DNA of 64,000 nt from Lonicera japonica (Eukaryota; Streptophyta; Magnoliopsida; Dipsacales; Caprifoliaceae): contig CM038470.1 of assembly GCA_021464415.1 (NCBI GenBank), positions 34,714,099 to 34,778,098 on the forward strand, read 5' to 3'. The translations under genes were made by a program, and so were the position numbers. The notes under the pieces were generated by a model that saw only the letters and a list, made by a program, of their open reading frames with translations, was not told the origin of the DNA and did not search any database. Positions 43,301-54,333 of this stretch are shown here, piece after piece (positions within the stretch are counted from its first letter, which is position 1; each line of letters opens with the position of its first letter).

Positions 43301-43925
43301 CTAAATCTGAGGGTATTTTGGCATATATATAAGTGTAGGGCTATAGGGGTAAATTATGTAATTTTCTAAACCTGGGGGTAGTTTGGTGTAAATATGAGAG
43401 TTATAGGGTTATGGGGTAAATTATGTAATTTTCCAAACTTGAGGGTACTTTGGTGTAAATTATAGGAGTTATATAGCAATAGGGTTAAATTGTGTAAATT
43501 CCTAAAAATCTAAGGGCATCACGGTAAAGTATGTGTTCTCTAAAGAAATTGGATAATATTATCAAGCAAGCATGTGTACTAACATGAGAATTATTTGAAA
43601 CATGCAGGAAATAACTGAGATAATAAATAAATAAACAGATAAAAATACATAAAAGGAAGGATTCTCAAAGAGAACGTACCAGAGATCGACGACAGATCTC
43701 ATGAGAGACGGGCTCCATCAAGAGCCAAGGAACGTCCGGGACTAGAGCAGCCTGGGTAACGCCCCGATAGACCACAGCAAGACCGCGGTCCACCCCGTCC
43801 TCGCTGTACCAGTCAAGGTCCGAACAATCGTCATGATGAGGGCTGCAGCGAAGAACTCCCTGAGCATCGGTAAAGGTGACCTCCTCCTGGTCACCCTCAA
43901 GACGATCTGGATGTGCGGGATCCAT
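40387..43925 (-). pseudogene. PMD (MAIN-like) gene of element C, five exons, uninterrupted by insertion
   Basis: Exons on the minus strand: 43680-43925, 42295-42964, about 42029-42202, 40831-41946, 40387-40744. Exon 1 starts MDPAHPDRLEGDQEEVTF. Exon 2 carries the PMD core (SHWWDTTHTFHWSWGEMT, then GIPSGG). Exon 4 is acidic and Pro-rich; exon 5 has ALHAQYLYNWNLLQFVGRDP. TAG stops at 41797-41799, 41698-41700, 41563-41565, 40631-40633 and 40496-40498 all replace CAG codons of copy B. The donor after exon 4 reads GA instead of GT (40829-40830), and the exon 3 acceptor looks damaged. It is not functional but shows the uninterrupted structure of the gene that copia 1 split in copy B. Confidence 0.82.
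42985..43510 (-). repeat. AT-rich tandem repeats in PMD intron 1 (element C)
   Basis: Degenerate units of about 60-70 bp containing GGGGTAAATTATGTAATTTT and ACCTGAGGGTATTTTGG, the mirror of the 68-bp array at 14980-15660. Fewer copies and more decay than in B. Confidence 0.85.
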
Positions 43926-44060
43926 CAATATATGAGTAAGATAGTGGAAAAAGTCGAAAAAAATGGTAAAATGGCAGAGCTTTTACGCTAAAGAGAAGAG
44001 AGAAAGAAAGCTAGAGAGAGAAAGAGAAAGGAGAAAATGAGGTGGAATGAGCTCAGTAAG

Positions 44061-44123
44061 GGGTTATATACTAGTCACGTTTGTCGCGCAACAAACCCCT
44101 TACCACCGAAGTGTTGCGCGACA
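44061..44123 (-). promoter_or_regulatory. Promoter of PMD gene C with TGTCGCGCGACA motifs
   Basis: TGTCGCGCAACA (44082-44093) and TGTTGCGCGACA (44112-44123), 30 bp apart as in copy B, lie upstream of a TATA-like element (TATATAACC on the minus strand, 44063-44071). The start codon is at 43925. Confidence 0.75.
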
Positions 44124-45049
44124 GTCTGACATTTCCCCTGATTTTTTTTGACCTTTGTCTCATTTTTCTCCTGCAGGAATACTTAAAGAAACAGTTTTCA
44201 AAGCTTTTCTATATACCGCACACTCAGGGTGAACATCCCAAGGGAAAAACTTCCAAGTCATCTCTCCAAAAATCCTGAGAACAAAATACATCGGTTAAAG
44301 GAATCTCTGATCTCCCAAAGGACCAAGACCATCAATGAGAAAAGAAAATATCAGAATAAGACGGGAATAGAAAGAATTGAAAGAGTAAAAAAGAGAAAAA
44401 TTTCGTATGAACGCCCAGAGCGAGCGAAAGAAACAGAAATGTAGAGTGACAATGGAAAGCCACACAAAAAGTGACAGCTAGGCCAAAAACTGACTCAGGG
44501 CTTCGTTTTGGGTGAGTAAGGCTCCTGATCATGACAAGGGATAAAAAGACTCTTGGTCAAAAATAGAGAAGGCCAGGAAAAGTCTTTCCCAACAGAGGGA
44601 GAAATAAGGACATCGAAAAACAGAAAAACGATGTGGGCTCACAAAGTGAAAAGATGAGAACTAACAAACTCAAAGATCAGGGATCAGAGATTGCCCTTTC
44701 AAGCAAATTTTCTTTTCAGCACGATACAGAAGAGATGACTTGGGAATAAACCTTCGAACCATTATTCTGCGAAGAACACAAGAAATCCGAAAACTGCTTT
44801 CTAAAAAGAAGTGTTCTCACTTGAGAAAACATAAGGGTAAAATTTCAGAAAGATACAGGGAAATAGAGGAGATCTGGATAAAGATTAAACTCTTGATAAG
44901 CTCCTTTTACCCACACAAAATTTCTCTCTCTCTCATTCTAGCAGTCAAAGAAAGACAACCTTCTTTCGCTAGAGGAAAACCACAATCACAAGCCCTCGCC
45001 AGAGGCAAAAACACTCACAACAGCCCTCCTAGAGGTAATTTTCATTTAC
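44124..45049. other. 3' non-coding region of element C
   Basis: No gene is supported. Mirror of 13401-14368, purine-rich on the plus strand. Confidence 0.6.
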
Positions 45050-45330
45050 AGATCAAAAGCCCTCCCAGAGAGGTAAAGTGGAGCAATGGTAGTCCGCCCA
45101 CATGAGGCGAGAAGATCAAAAGCCCTCCCAGAGAGGCAAAGTGGAGTAATGGTAGTCCTCCCACATAAGGCGAGAAGATCAAAAGCCCTCCCAGAGAGGC
45201 AAAATGGAGCAATGGTAGTCCTCCCACATGAGGTAAGAAGATCAAAAGCCCTCCCTAAGAGGCATAGTGGAGAAATGGTAGTCCTCCCATTTGAGGCGAG
45301 TGGAGCAATGGTAGTCCTCCCATCTGAGGA
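45050..45330 (+). repeat. 63-bp tandem repeats, element C
   Basis: Units contain AAAGCCCTCCCAGAGAGGCA and GGTAGTCCTCCCACATGAGG, the reverse complement of 13158-13400. The last units are shorter. They lie about 200 bp before the 3' LTR. Confidence 0.87.
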
Positions 45331-45509
45331 AAATAGAGCAAATAAAAGCCCTTGAAAGAGGCAATGAGGTAATGCAAGCCCTCTCCGGAGACATTCACAA
45401 ACACTTTTGCATACGCGCACTTCTTTAGAGTTCTTGCGGTAGACATGGACCATGGTCTCTTCCAGTCGCCTTAAATCCTTGTAAGCAAGGAGCTTGAGTC
45501 AAGAGGGTC

Positions 45510-47047
45510 TGTAGACACCTCGATCCGTGACCCCCGCAAGAACCCTAACGACTACCGAGAAGTACAGTTTTTGGGTCCGGGACCCACCCGAGCACCCGAA
45601 ACTGCCCCGAAAGAGTTTGTTGGCCAAACGAACTTATTTTTAAAGGGGATAATCGCGCGACAAACTAGTATGTCGCGTGACAATCTCTCTTATGTCGCAT
45701 GACAAACCCCTCTGACCCAGACCATCCACTCTCTGACACATCAGTTTGTCAAAGACATCACTTCAGCCTTTTGTCACACGACATTGCTCATCATGTCGCG
45801 CGACACTTGCCTTTTTTAGGGAAATGTCATACGACAATCTCCCCCGAGCACTATAAATAGGCCAACACCTCCAAGGGTTCAAGGAGGCAATTGGGGATCT
45901 AAGAATTCTGAGTTTATATCTGATTTTCTGGTCTTCTATCAAGTATTTTCTACGATCATCTTATTTCTGAAGAATTATCGAATCTATTCTCGGCACTCGG
46001 TGTATCGTGCTTCTAGAATCGAATTTTCAAAAATATCTGAAGAAGGAAAAGATTATTATCGTCAGAAATCTCTCTACCATATTTTATTTTCTTTCTTATT
46101 ATTATTCTCGTCGGGAAGGTAAAGAAAGTCTCTTCTAGTATTTAAAATTAGATAAATCTGTGTACTTGTTTTACGATTGTTGTTCTGTCCACGTTTTATT
46201 TGAATAAACTTATTGTCAAGTTATGAAATAGTCTACTGTTTTCAAAACAAAAGACCCTGATAAAACCATTTGCAAAACCAAAAAAGTAAGCATATTATCG
46301 CTCGGATAAAACTAGGTTTTCAAAACCCGAACCGATAAAGCTTACTTAGGAATTCAAATTCGGCATATCCTGTCTTTTTCATAGACTGTGACGTGCCTGA
46401 TAAAACTCCCCTCAAAGAGTTCTAATTCCATATTAAATTAGTCCCGATACAAGACCCAAATTTTTTTCAAGTAATCAAAACATGAGAAAACCGTCATTAT
46501 CTGAGAAAATAATGCTGGAAACTCTCTCTCTTAAATAAAAAGGCTTTGTCATTTGTATCTTACATCTTTCAAAATAAAACATCAAATCTCGGAATACAAA
46601 GGTTTTCATCTCTTTCCCCGTTTTTTCCAAAATTAGGGTTTTTTATTCAAAAAGTAGTAGACTGTCAGTAAAAGCATCCAAGATTTTTAACATAAAATAA
46701 ACATATAAAAGACTACTAGAGACCGAAAGGGCGGAACGGGTGCTTAACACCTTCCCAATCAATAACATAGTTTCCGAACCCTGTAGAATCCTGGTTTCGC
46801 AGACAAACGTGTAAAGAAAGGCTTGTCTATAGCCTTTCATCTTACACGACCCCTTTTGTCCGTTTTCTAGTAAAACATACTGGCGACTCTGAACGAACCC
46901 TCTTGCATCTAGAAATAGGATAAAGGGACACCCAATATGAATTATCAAATACTAAGGAAGCAAATGGAACGACGGAATCCTCTTCGACGTTTCAGACCCC
47001 CACGCACGGGAACGAGACCCGGGGGGCCGCATTTGCGGATTCTCACA
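45510..47047 (+). mobile_element. 3' LTR of element C
   Basis: TGTAGACACCTC...CGGATTCTCACA, 1538 bp, preceded by the PPT-like AAGAGGGTC. TGTCGCGCGACA-type palindromes start at 45650, 45671, 45693, 45772, 45794 and 45825 (spacing 21, 22, 79, 22, 31). The TATA box CTATAAATAG is at 45851-45860. Confidence 0.92.
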
Positions 47048-47978
47048 CGGGTGAATAAGGTTTTTAAAACTTAATTAGATTTTTAAAAACAGTTTTAAAA
47101 ATATTTAAAGTATATATCAAGCAATCAAGCAAAATACTCAAGCAATCCCAAGCACAAGGAAAATATAGCAATTAATAAAAGAGCTAGAGATAGAGAGGTT
47201 AAGCCGATAGAAGTCGAAGACTTTTTATCCACATGGTTCGGCTTGTTAGACCCTACTTCCGCGCTCGGATAGTTCTCCTAGAATTTTCACTATTACTAAT
47301 CTTCATCCTGGTAAAGATCAAACCTTTACAAGTGTATCCTTCTCACACACTCTACAAATATTGATTTCTCACAACACTCACACAAGAACAACCTCTTGCT
47401 AATCTAAGAAATAAACGTCTCTTAATATTTGAAGAATAAGATTTTGGTGACAAACACTAATGTACAATAGCTCTCAAGTGTTTGAATATTACAAGTTAAG
47501 CTCACACTAAGAGATATCAAATTTGATCAACAAATTATAGCTCAAAATAATGATGATTGATCAAAATAATGTTCTTGAATCTGTGAATATTGAATATAGA
47601 TGAAGAGAATATAGTTAGAATGATTCAAGAGTGTTTAAATAAGTCTTGGATAGTGTATATATAGTCTACGACATCAAATGGCCGTTTGGAGAGAGTTGAT
47701 GGAGGTTTGGTTCCAAAAATGGTAAAAAAACATAAATCCAACGGCTAGTTTCTGGGCCATCAGTCGACTGAGCCATGCCCATCAGTCGACTGATGGTCCC
47801 CACTAGTTTGCTTCAAAAAAGCCCAAAAATCCAATTTTTTATACTTTTGCAAATTGGCTCAAAAATTAATTTTGGAACTTGAGGAATGTTAAATTTGAGT
47901 TCCTAAGTTTTCTATATAAGGGAGAGCTCAAAAATAAGGTCGTTAGAATATAAAATGAGTTTATTTCAAAAACGGTTC
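47048..47978 (-). mobile_element. Sirevirus-like LTR, distal part
   Basis: This continues, across the copia 2 insertion, the LTR that starts at 54012. On the minus strand it carries two perfect TCAGTCGACTGA palindromes (47782-47793 and 47760-47771, 22 bp apart), then a TATA box (CTATATATACAC, about 47656-47667). The outer end of the LTR is not certain; element C's LTR abuts it at 47047. Confidence 0.65.
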
Positions 47979-49449
47979 TGATGGAGACATAAATACAAGA
48001 TCGTTTGATATTTCGTATAGATTGAACCAAAAACTTTTGCTAAAACCCTATAATAATAAAGGAATTTCACATTTGTGGATCATGTAGAGTATCCATATGA
48101 GGAGACTAGGGTTTGAAAGTATCAGATTGCGATTTGGTCAGATTTTTTAATTCTCGTTGGGCTGCGAAAATCGATTATTTTCGCCACCGAAAAAACTACT
48201 GATCGTCCTGATTTTTTTTCCAATAATAATAACTTTGTGTTCTGAACGACATATCTAAAAATCAGCCCGATCCAACGGTGAAATCAAAATTTACGATTGA
48301 TTTACGACTGCAGTACTGAAAACCTAAAGATCTTCTATCGTATTCCTTCTGCCATCAAATCTTGCACTGAGTGTGGGCTATAGTATCACCAAGATTTTCT
48401 CCTCTCTCAATAGAACAAACCCTAACTCATGAGAATTATTGTTATAATAAGAAGAGACAAGGCCGGCGTATATATAAGGCTACGATAGGGATCTTAAGGA
48501 GAAATAAGTGTTTGGTCTTCCTATGGAAAGTTGGAATCCTAATTCCACTATGAATTAGTTCATTCCATAAATTATAATTTGCACCACTAAAGAATTATAA
48601 TTGCACTCCCGTCCTTATCTCAAAATTTAATTTCGAGCTCCTTGTTATTAAATACTTATTATTCTCCTCATGTTAAGATTACAGATAACCGTTATTTAAA
48701 TTAAATTACTGAAATTATATTTAAATGACTTCTTAATCCTTAAGCCTACCACTTAACTTATTTGACATGTCGGATTAACATAATCCACCTGCAGGGTTTG
48801 ACATGATCAAAACTTATAAGCTTCTCAAGGGGCTATCATAAATCCCTATACTGGGACGTGGATTCCGTCAATAATTAATATTCATCATACACATAGTGTC
48901 GTCATCCAATTCACGAAGAATATTGATACATAAATGAATCTCACTCTTAATGAGTCAAAACAACAAACACTACATAAATATATGTCTATTAATTATTTCA
49001 AGATTAAGAGCATAAGTAATCATAATAACCATGGGATTTTAAATTGTTTTATATAGTCAATATAAAAACAATTAACCCAAACTAGTCCTATTCAATACAC
49101 ACAAAGTGTACTAGCACAACGAGTTAAAACTATACTGTTTCTTGTAGTTAAGATAAACTACTAAAATTTGTGCTACAATCCTACCGATGGGTGTCCAATT
49201 CCATCTAAGACTGTGAACCAGTTAAACTTATATTCCACAAGAACCGATGATATGATCTTCTGTGTGTAAGTTATACCCTACACACCAAATCATCTACTAT
49301 ATGGAATAAAAGACACATATGCACAATATTTAAATAAATAATATAATGCAACCATTGCCCATAAAGATTCTCATTAAAATAGCAAAACCAAGTTTATAAC
49401 ATATTTAAACCAATAAAAAAATTATGGCTTTTAGTATATCACTCTAGCA
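47979..49449 (-). repeat. 3' LTR of copia 2
   Basis: The minus strand starts TGCTAGAGTGATATAC and ends TGTCTCCATCA. It is 1471 bp, colinear with the copia 1 LTRs. Confidence 0.9.
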
Positions 49450-49493
49450 ATCTCCCACTTAGACTCAAAGTCATGCAGCTATGCATCTCACTA

Positions 49494-50330
49494 CTATTCC
49501 CTCAACGTGAACACTCTGTGTTTTTCCTTTTTATGAATCCTCGGCTCTTTTGAGTTCGCAACTGTTTCACTATTATTAAAATAAATTGAAATAACTGATA
49601 ACACTAAAGGTGTCACATCTAGATTCATATGGAAGTTCCTGAGCCAAACCGCTGCCTTATCTGCTTCTAAAGCAACCACATATTCATCTTTTATGGTGGA
49701 GTCAGCAATGCATGACTGCTTGATACTCTTCCAACCAATGACTCCACCCCTTAAAGTAAACACATAACTTGAAGTTGACTTTTTGGAATCCTAACATTTG
49801 ATTAAAAATTATGGTCTGTGTATCCAATAGGTACGACTGTTTGCCTAGTAAACCAACATAAAATCTCGAGTCCTTTTAAGGTACTTAAGTATATGTTTTA
49901 CCGCAGTTCAGTGTTCTTTTCATGGATTAGACTGATATTTACTAACCATATCAACGGTAAAGCAGATGTCTGGTCTAGTACACAATATAGCATATATGAG
50001 GCTTCCTACTACGGAACCATAAGGAACTGCCCTCATCATCTCTATCTCATCATGTGTCTTATGACACTGATCTTGGATAGAGTGATTCCATGCCTAAAAG
50101 GGAGAAACCCTTTCTTGGAATCCTGTATACTAAATTTGGCAAGAATTGTATCGATGTAAGTACCTTGCGATAAGCCCAATATCCTATTTTTTCGATCTCG
50201 CATAAGCTTAATACTGCAACTGTTGCCACATTCGTAGCTGCCCATGTGTAAATTTTCTCTATTTTGAAGTTGTCTGGTTTCTTGGAACCCCTGCAAAGTA
50301 TTGCAGACATGATTAGTGGCTCCCTAATCT
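49494..50330 (-). pseudogene. copia 2 pol remnant: protease-region fragment fused to RT/RNase H
   Basis: On the minus strand the frame with MSAILCRGSKKPDNFKIEKI corresponds to the copia 1 sequence near 19748. It passes directly, at about 50210, into LCEIEKIGYWAYRKVL, which corresponds to about 22071 in copia 1. GAG-pre-integrase, integrase and most of RT are therefore deleted. RNase H follows (SCIADSTIKDEYVVALEADK, 49494-49763). Frameshifts remain. It can only move, if at all, with proteins from a complete relative. Confidence 0.82.
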
Positions 50331-50419
50331 ACACACCAGGTACTGGTAAATCGGACCACTAAACTAGATACAACAATAAATAGATGAAATTTACATATGT
50401 TGTTATAACGGTTTAGAAA

Positions 50420-51180
50420 ACTGGGACAATCTTTCTTCAAATGCACTTTCTACTAACAGTGAAAACACTGGCCCATAGGCTTTTTCACCCCTCCTAGTGG
50501 TTCAGCGACTGTTGCACGCACTGCACCTTGTGGGACTGCAGCTTATGCATTCTTCTTATTCCTTTCTTGCTTTTGGGCATACAAGTTAAAGCTTTCTCAT
50601 CCACTAGAGTACTAGCCAGCTTACCAAGGAGTTCCTTAGCTGCTTGGAATTCTTCAAGAAGTTACAACAATGAATAAAGTTTATTCATGTTGTAATTCTG
50701 TCGGAATCCCTTAAATAAGTCCAGCAGCGACGGGAGAACGATATTGACCTGAGTTTCCCCATCAATTTCAGCTCTAAAGATCTCTTAGTTCATTCAGAAG
50801 ACCGATCATCTTCAAAATAAGATCCTTAACTCGAGTTCCTTCAGCAATAGTCGTGTTCATGAGGCCTTTCATCGAAACCTACCTTGCAGTATGATCCTGA
50901 TCCCGAAAAATATCTTTGAGGTTCAGCATTATGTCGTAGGCGGTGGCAAAAGACTAATGCTAATGTTGTAGCATATTTAACAAAAATGCTGGAATGTAAA
51001 ATCACGCCATCTCACCAGCCTTTTTCCACCTTCGGCAAGCCTGGGTTTCCTCATCGGTTGCCCCGTTACCAGGTTTTGCTAGAGAAGACTCAGTGAGCAC
51101 AAACTTGTACTCTTTAACAGTAAGCACAATGTTCAAGTTCCCTTTTTAGTCAATATAATTTGGTCCAATTAATTTGTTTT
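50420..51180 (-). pseudogene. copia 2 gag remnant
   Basis: Mirror of the broken gag in copia 1 at about 18900-19660. The C-terminal basic region and a CCHC-like knuckle are recognisable at about 50430-50580 by comparison with copia 1. No frame longer than a few dozen codons survives. Expression as a protein is unlikely. Confidence 0.6.
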
Positions 51181-52695
51181 AGTTGAGAATAATTAAAAGT
51201 AGATCGAAAGAGTTAGCCATTTTAAAACTTAAGAATCACATACAAATTATGATGGACAATAATAACTTTGAACACATATTTTCAATATGGTACCCTCTAC
51301 CATTTCAAAAAGCGTTCGCCAACAACCTAAGACTTTGAACAATATGCCCCGTTAGTAAGGTCATCTATTATTCATTATTTTTTAAACAGATGTAAACCTA
51401 TTAAATTTTATTATCTAGACAATGCCTTATCATCAAGCAATACATACTATCTAGACAATCATTTATTGTTAAGTAATATATACTATCTAGACAATCCATT
51501 ATTGTCAAGTAAAATTTAAATAGCCGACTTCCTTTGGTCCTACAAATAATAGTAGAGACTCAATTGGAGAACATACTATTATTTATATCTAAGTGTATAC
51601 AATCATTTAATTTAGTTCAATGATTTTGCAATTTATTCTTTCCGATATGGAGGTGAGCACTAAAACTCACATGAAAAATAAATCACATTATTAAACATTA
51701 TCAGTCCGTGAAATTTGTACAATGATTCCGCAATCTATTCTTTTCAATATGGAGGTGTGCACTATAACACACACGAAGAATAAATTACATCATCTACAAA
51801 CCAATGTGGAGACCGTGGAATTTTTATGTGAAAAAATCCCTCACCCACTTAGTATTTAAAACATTATTTTCTGAGGGTTAAGAAAATTTTATATTAAATT
51901 CTAGTCAACTAAAATACAAGGGTATGAAATATAAAAGACATGTGCAATAAAATTATTTTGCTGCTTTTCGTTTTTTTAAAAAAAAAACTTATATTTTTCA
52001 ATTACACAAAATTTATATTTATATACCCTTTTTTAAATTTGACAAGAACTAAATATAAAATAAAAGGTGATCTAGTTATGGTCATGTATCCATGTTGTCT
52101 AAAATTATAAGAAAACTTTGTAATTAAACACATATGACCAATACACAACCACACAAAGCATTAAACCATTCAATAATAAGAATAATTAAATCACTGCTAT
52201 TGATCCAAGCTTCATCATTCCTAGTCCGTTGGAAACCTGTAACGCATATGTCGCCACTTCATTGACTATGTCGGGAATCAACCTTGGTGGAAACGCCTTT
52301 TTCAACGTTCTTCGTTAAAGAAACTGCAATCTTAGATACAAAGGTCCTATGCCTCCATTTAAGGAGTTCACATATAAACTATTATATCTAAATTGTAAAT
52401 AAAATTACATAGATCCTATGCCTCCTTTTAAGGAGTTCACAAATCTGATCTAGATTTAATTTACAACCATGAATAAAACCCAAATAATCATGTACATTAA
52501 AATTAACCACGAATAAAAACATCGTGGGATCCAATCACATAAAATATAATTACGTGACCATAATAGCGGGACAAGAACACTGGAAAATAAGGGTTAGTGA
52601 GTTCTACGTTATATCCAACAACAACATGCATGAATCGATTTAACTAGACAACATGACTAGTTCAATCCGTACGCAGTATCAAAGAAAACAAATCC
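51181..52695 (-). other. Leader region of copia 2
   Basis: Non-coding, AT-rich, mirror of 17369-18900, including the duplicated GTGCTCACCTCCATATCGG-type segment and the paired CTCCTTTTAAGGAGTTCAC strings. Confidence 0.65.
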
Positions 52696-52708
52696 CTCTG
52701 ATACCAAT

Positions 52709-53572
52709 TGATGGAGACATAAATACAGGATCGTTTGATATTGCGTATAGATTGCACAAAAAACTTTTGCTAAAATCCTATAAGAATAAAGGAATTTCAC
52801 CTTTGTGGATCATTTAAATTAAATTACTGACAATTATATTTAAATGACTTCTTAATCCTTGAGCCTACCACTTAACTTATTTGACATGTCAGATTAACAT
52901 AATCCACCTATAGGGTTTGACATGATCAAAACTTATAAACTTCTCAAGGGGCTATTATAAATCCCTATATCGGGACGTGAATTCCGTCAATAATTAATAT
53001 TCATCATATATATATATATAGTGTCGTCATCCAATTCACGAAAATTATTGATCCATAAATGAATCTCACTCTTAATGAGTCAAAACAATAAACACTACAT
53101 ATATATGTCTATTAATTATTTCAAGATTAGGAGCATAAATAATCATAATAACGATGGGATTTTAAATTCTTTTATATAGTCAGTATAAAAACAATTAACC
53201 CAAACTAGTCCTATTCAATACACATAAAGTGTACTAGCACAACGAGTTAAAACTATACCGTTTCCTGTAGTTAAAATAAGCTACTAAAATTTGTGCTACA
53301 ATCCTACCGATGGGTGTCTAATTCCATCTAAGACTGTGAACCAGTTAAACTTATATTCCACAAGAACCGATGATATGATCTTCTGTGTGTAAGTTATACT
53401 CTACATACCAAATCATCTACTATATGGAATAAAAGACACACATGCACAATATTTAAATAAATAATATAATGCAACCATTGCCCATAAAGATTCTTATTAA
53501 AATAGCAAAACCAAGTTTATAACATATTTAAACCAATAAGAAAATTATGACTTTTAGTATATCACTCTAACA
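52709..53572 (-). repeat. 5' LTR of copia 2, internally deleted
   Basis: Both ends are intact, but about 600 bp are missing at about 52813, where GGATCAT joins TTAAATTAAAT. Otherwise colinear with 47979-49449. Confidence 0.9.
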
Positions 53573-54012
53573 GGTTCTTCGCTACGAAGAGGTTTTTGAA
53601 AGAATCTTGATTCCAACTTTAATTTGATCGATCTAATAATGTTAAAATAATGTATGAGCTATTATGATGATCTAATAAGAAACTTTACACATATTCTAAA
53701 GTACTCAGTCAAATATAGAATAAACGAGTCTTTAATTACTTTAGGAAGTTTCTTCAATTCTTCACTTGCTTTGGTCTTTGATCCTCATCGATTTGTAATG
53801 GTGAATGAGCTTTGATCAAGTTGAGATGTGTGGTGTAAGACAAAAGAGATTTTTAGATTTTGTAGAAGAATGATCTTGGTTCCGGCTTATCGGATTTGTC
53901 CACGTATGATCAAATAATTGTGGCTATTACTTAAAACATTAACTTAGTTAAATTACACAAGATTAATGTTATTGTTATTATTAAAACAAGATTAGTAACT
54001 TTTAGGTCAACA
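53573..54012 (-). mobile_element. Sirevirus-like 3' LTR, proximal part
   Basis: On the minus strand it begins TGTTGACCTAAAAG at 54012, directly after the polypurine tract, and is interrupted at 53573 by copia 2. Confidence 0.75.
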
Positions 54013-54040
54013 ATCTCTCCCTTTTTGATGATGACAATAA
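54013..54040 (-). other. Sirevirus-type polypurine tract
   Basis: The minus strand reads CATCATCAAAAAGGGAGAGA directly before the LTR, the hallmark PPT context of Sirevirus/Maximus copia elements. Confidence 0.85.
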
Positions 54041-54333
54041 ATTAATGTGTATTTGCGATTAAGAACATAAGTTGAAATAAAATAGGGAAAGCTCCCCCTC
54101 AAACTATGCATAAGATAAAATTTAATAAGCATGCATAATATTAATTCAATTCATTGCAACATAATATCCTACTAAGCATAACAAAAACCATTAATAAGAG
54201 TTTGAGAGTTTAAAACCAATAAAATAGTACTTAAGCATAACGACCTAAAAGGAAATATCATACTTAATTTTTAAAGCAAAAAGGAGTGTGTACCAAACAC
54301 TCTAACACCATATATATTTATCCCCCTTTATTA
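54041..54333 (-). other. 3' untranslated part of Sirevirus-like element
   Basis: AT-rich; no gene seen between the extra ORF and the polypurine tract. Confidence 0.6.

Larger units (their letters stand above)
37703..47047 (+). mobile_element. Ty3/gypsy element C, 5'-truncated sister of B
   Basis: It begins inside integrase at the junction with B's LTR and continues with antisense DUF7745-like and PMD genes, the 63-bp repeats and a complete 3' LTR. The part shared with B is about 7.8 kb. Gag, protease, RT and the 5' LTR are absent. The 3' end borders the Sirevirus-like LTR sequence at 47048. No target duplication can be shown because the 5' end is lost. Confidence 0.87.
47979..53572 (-). mobile_element. 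Ty1/copia element (copia 2), internally deleted, TSD GGTTC
   Basis: Same family as copia 1, inverted. The target duplication GGTTC lies at 47974-47978 and 53573-53577. The 3' LTR is 47979-49449. The 5' LTR is 52709-53572, lacking about 600 bp inside. The primer site (CTCTGATACCA on the plus strand) is at 52696-52706 and the PPT at 49450-49461. The interior is 3.3 kb against 5.5 kb in copia 1 because about 2.2 kb from the gag/protease region to RT is missing. Confidence 0.92.
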
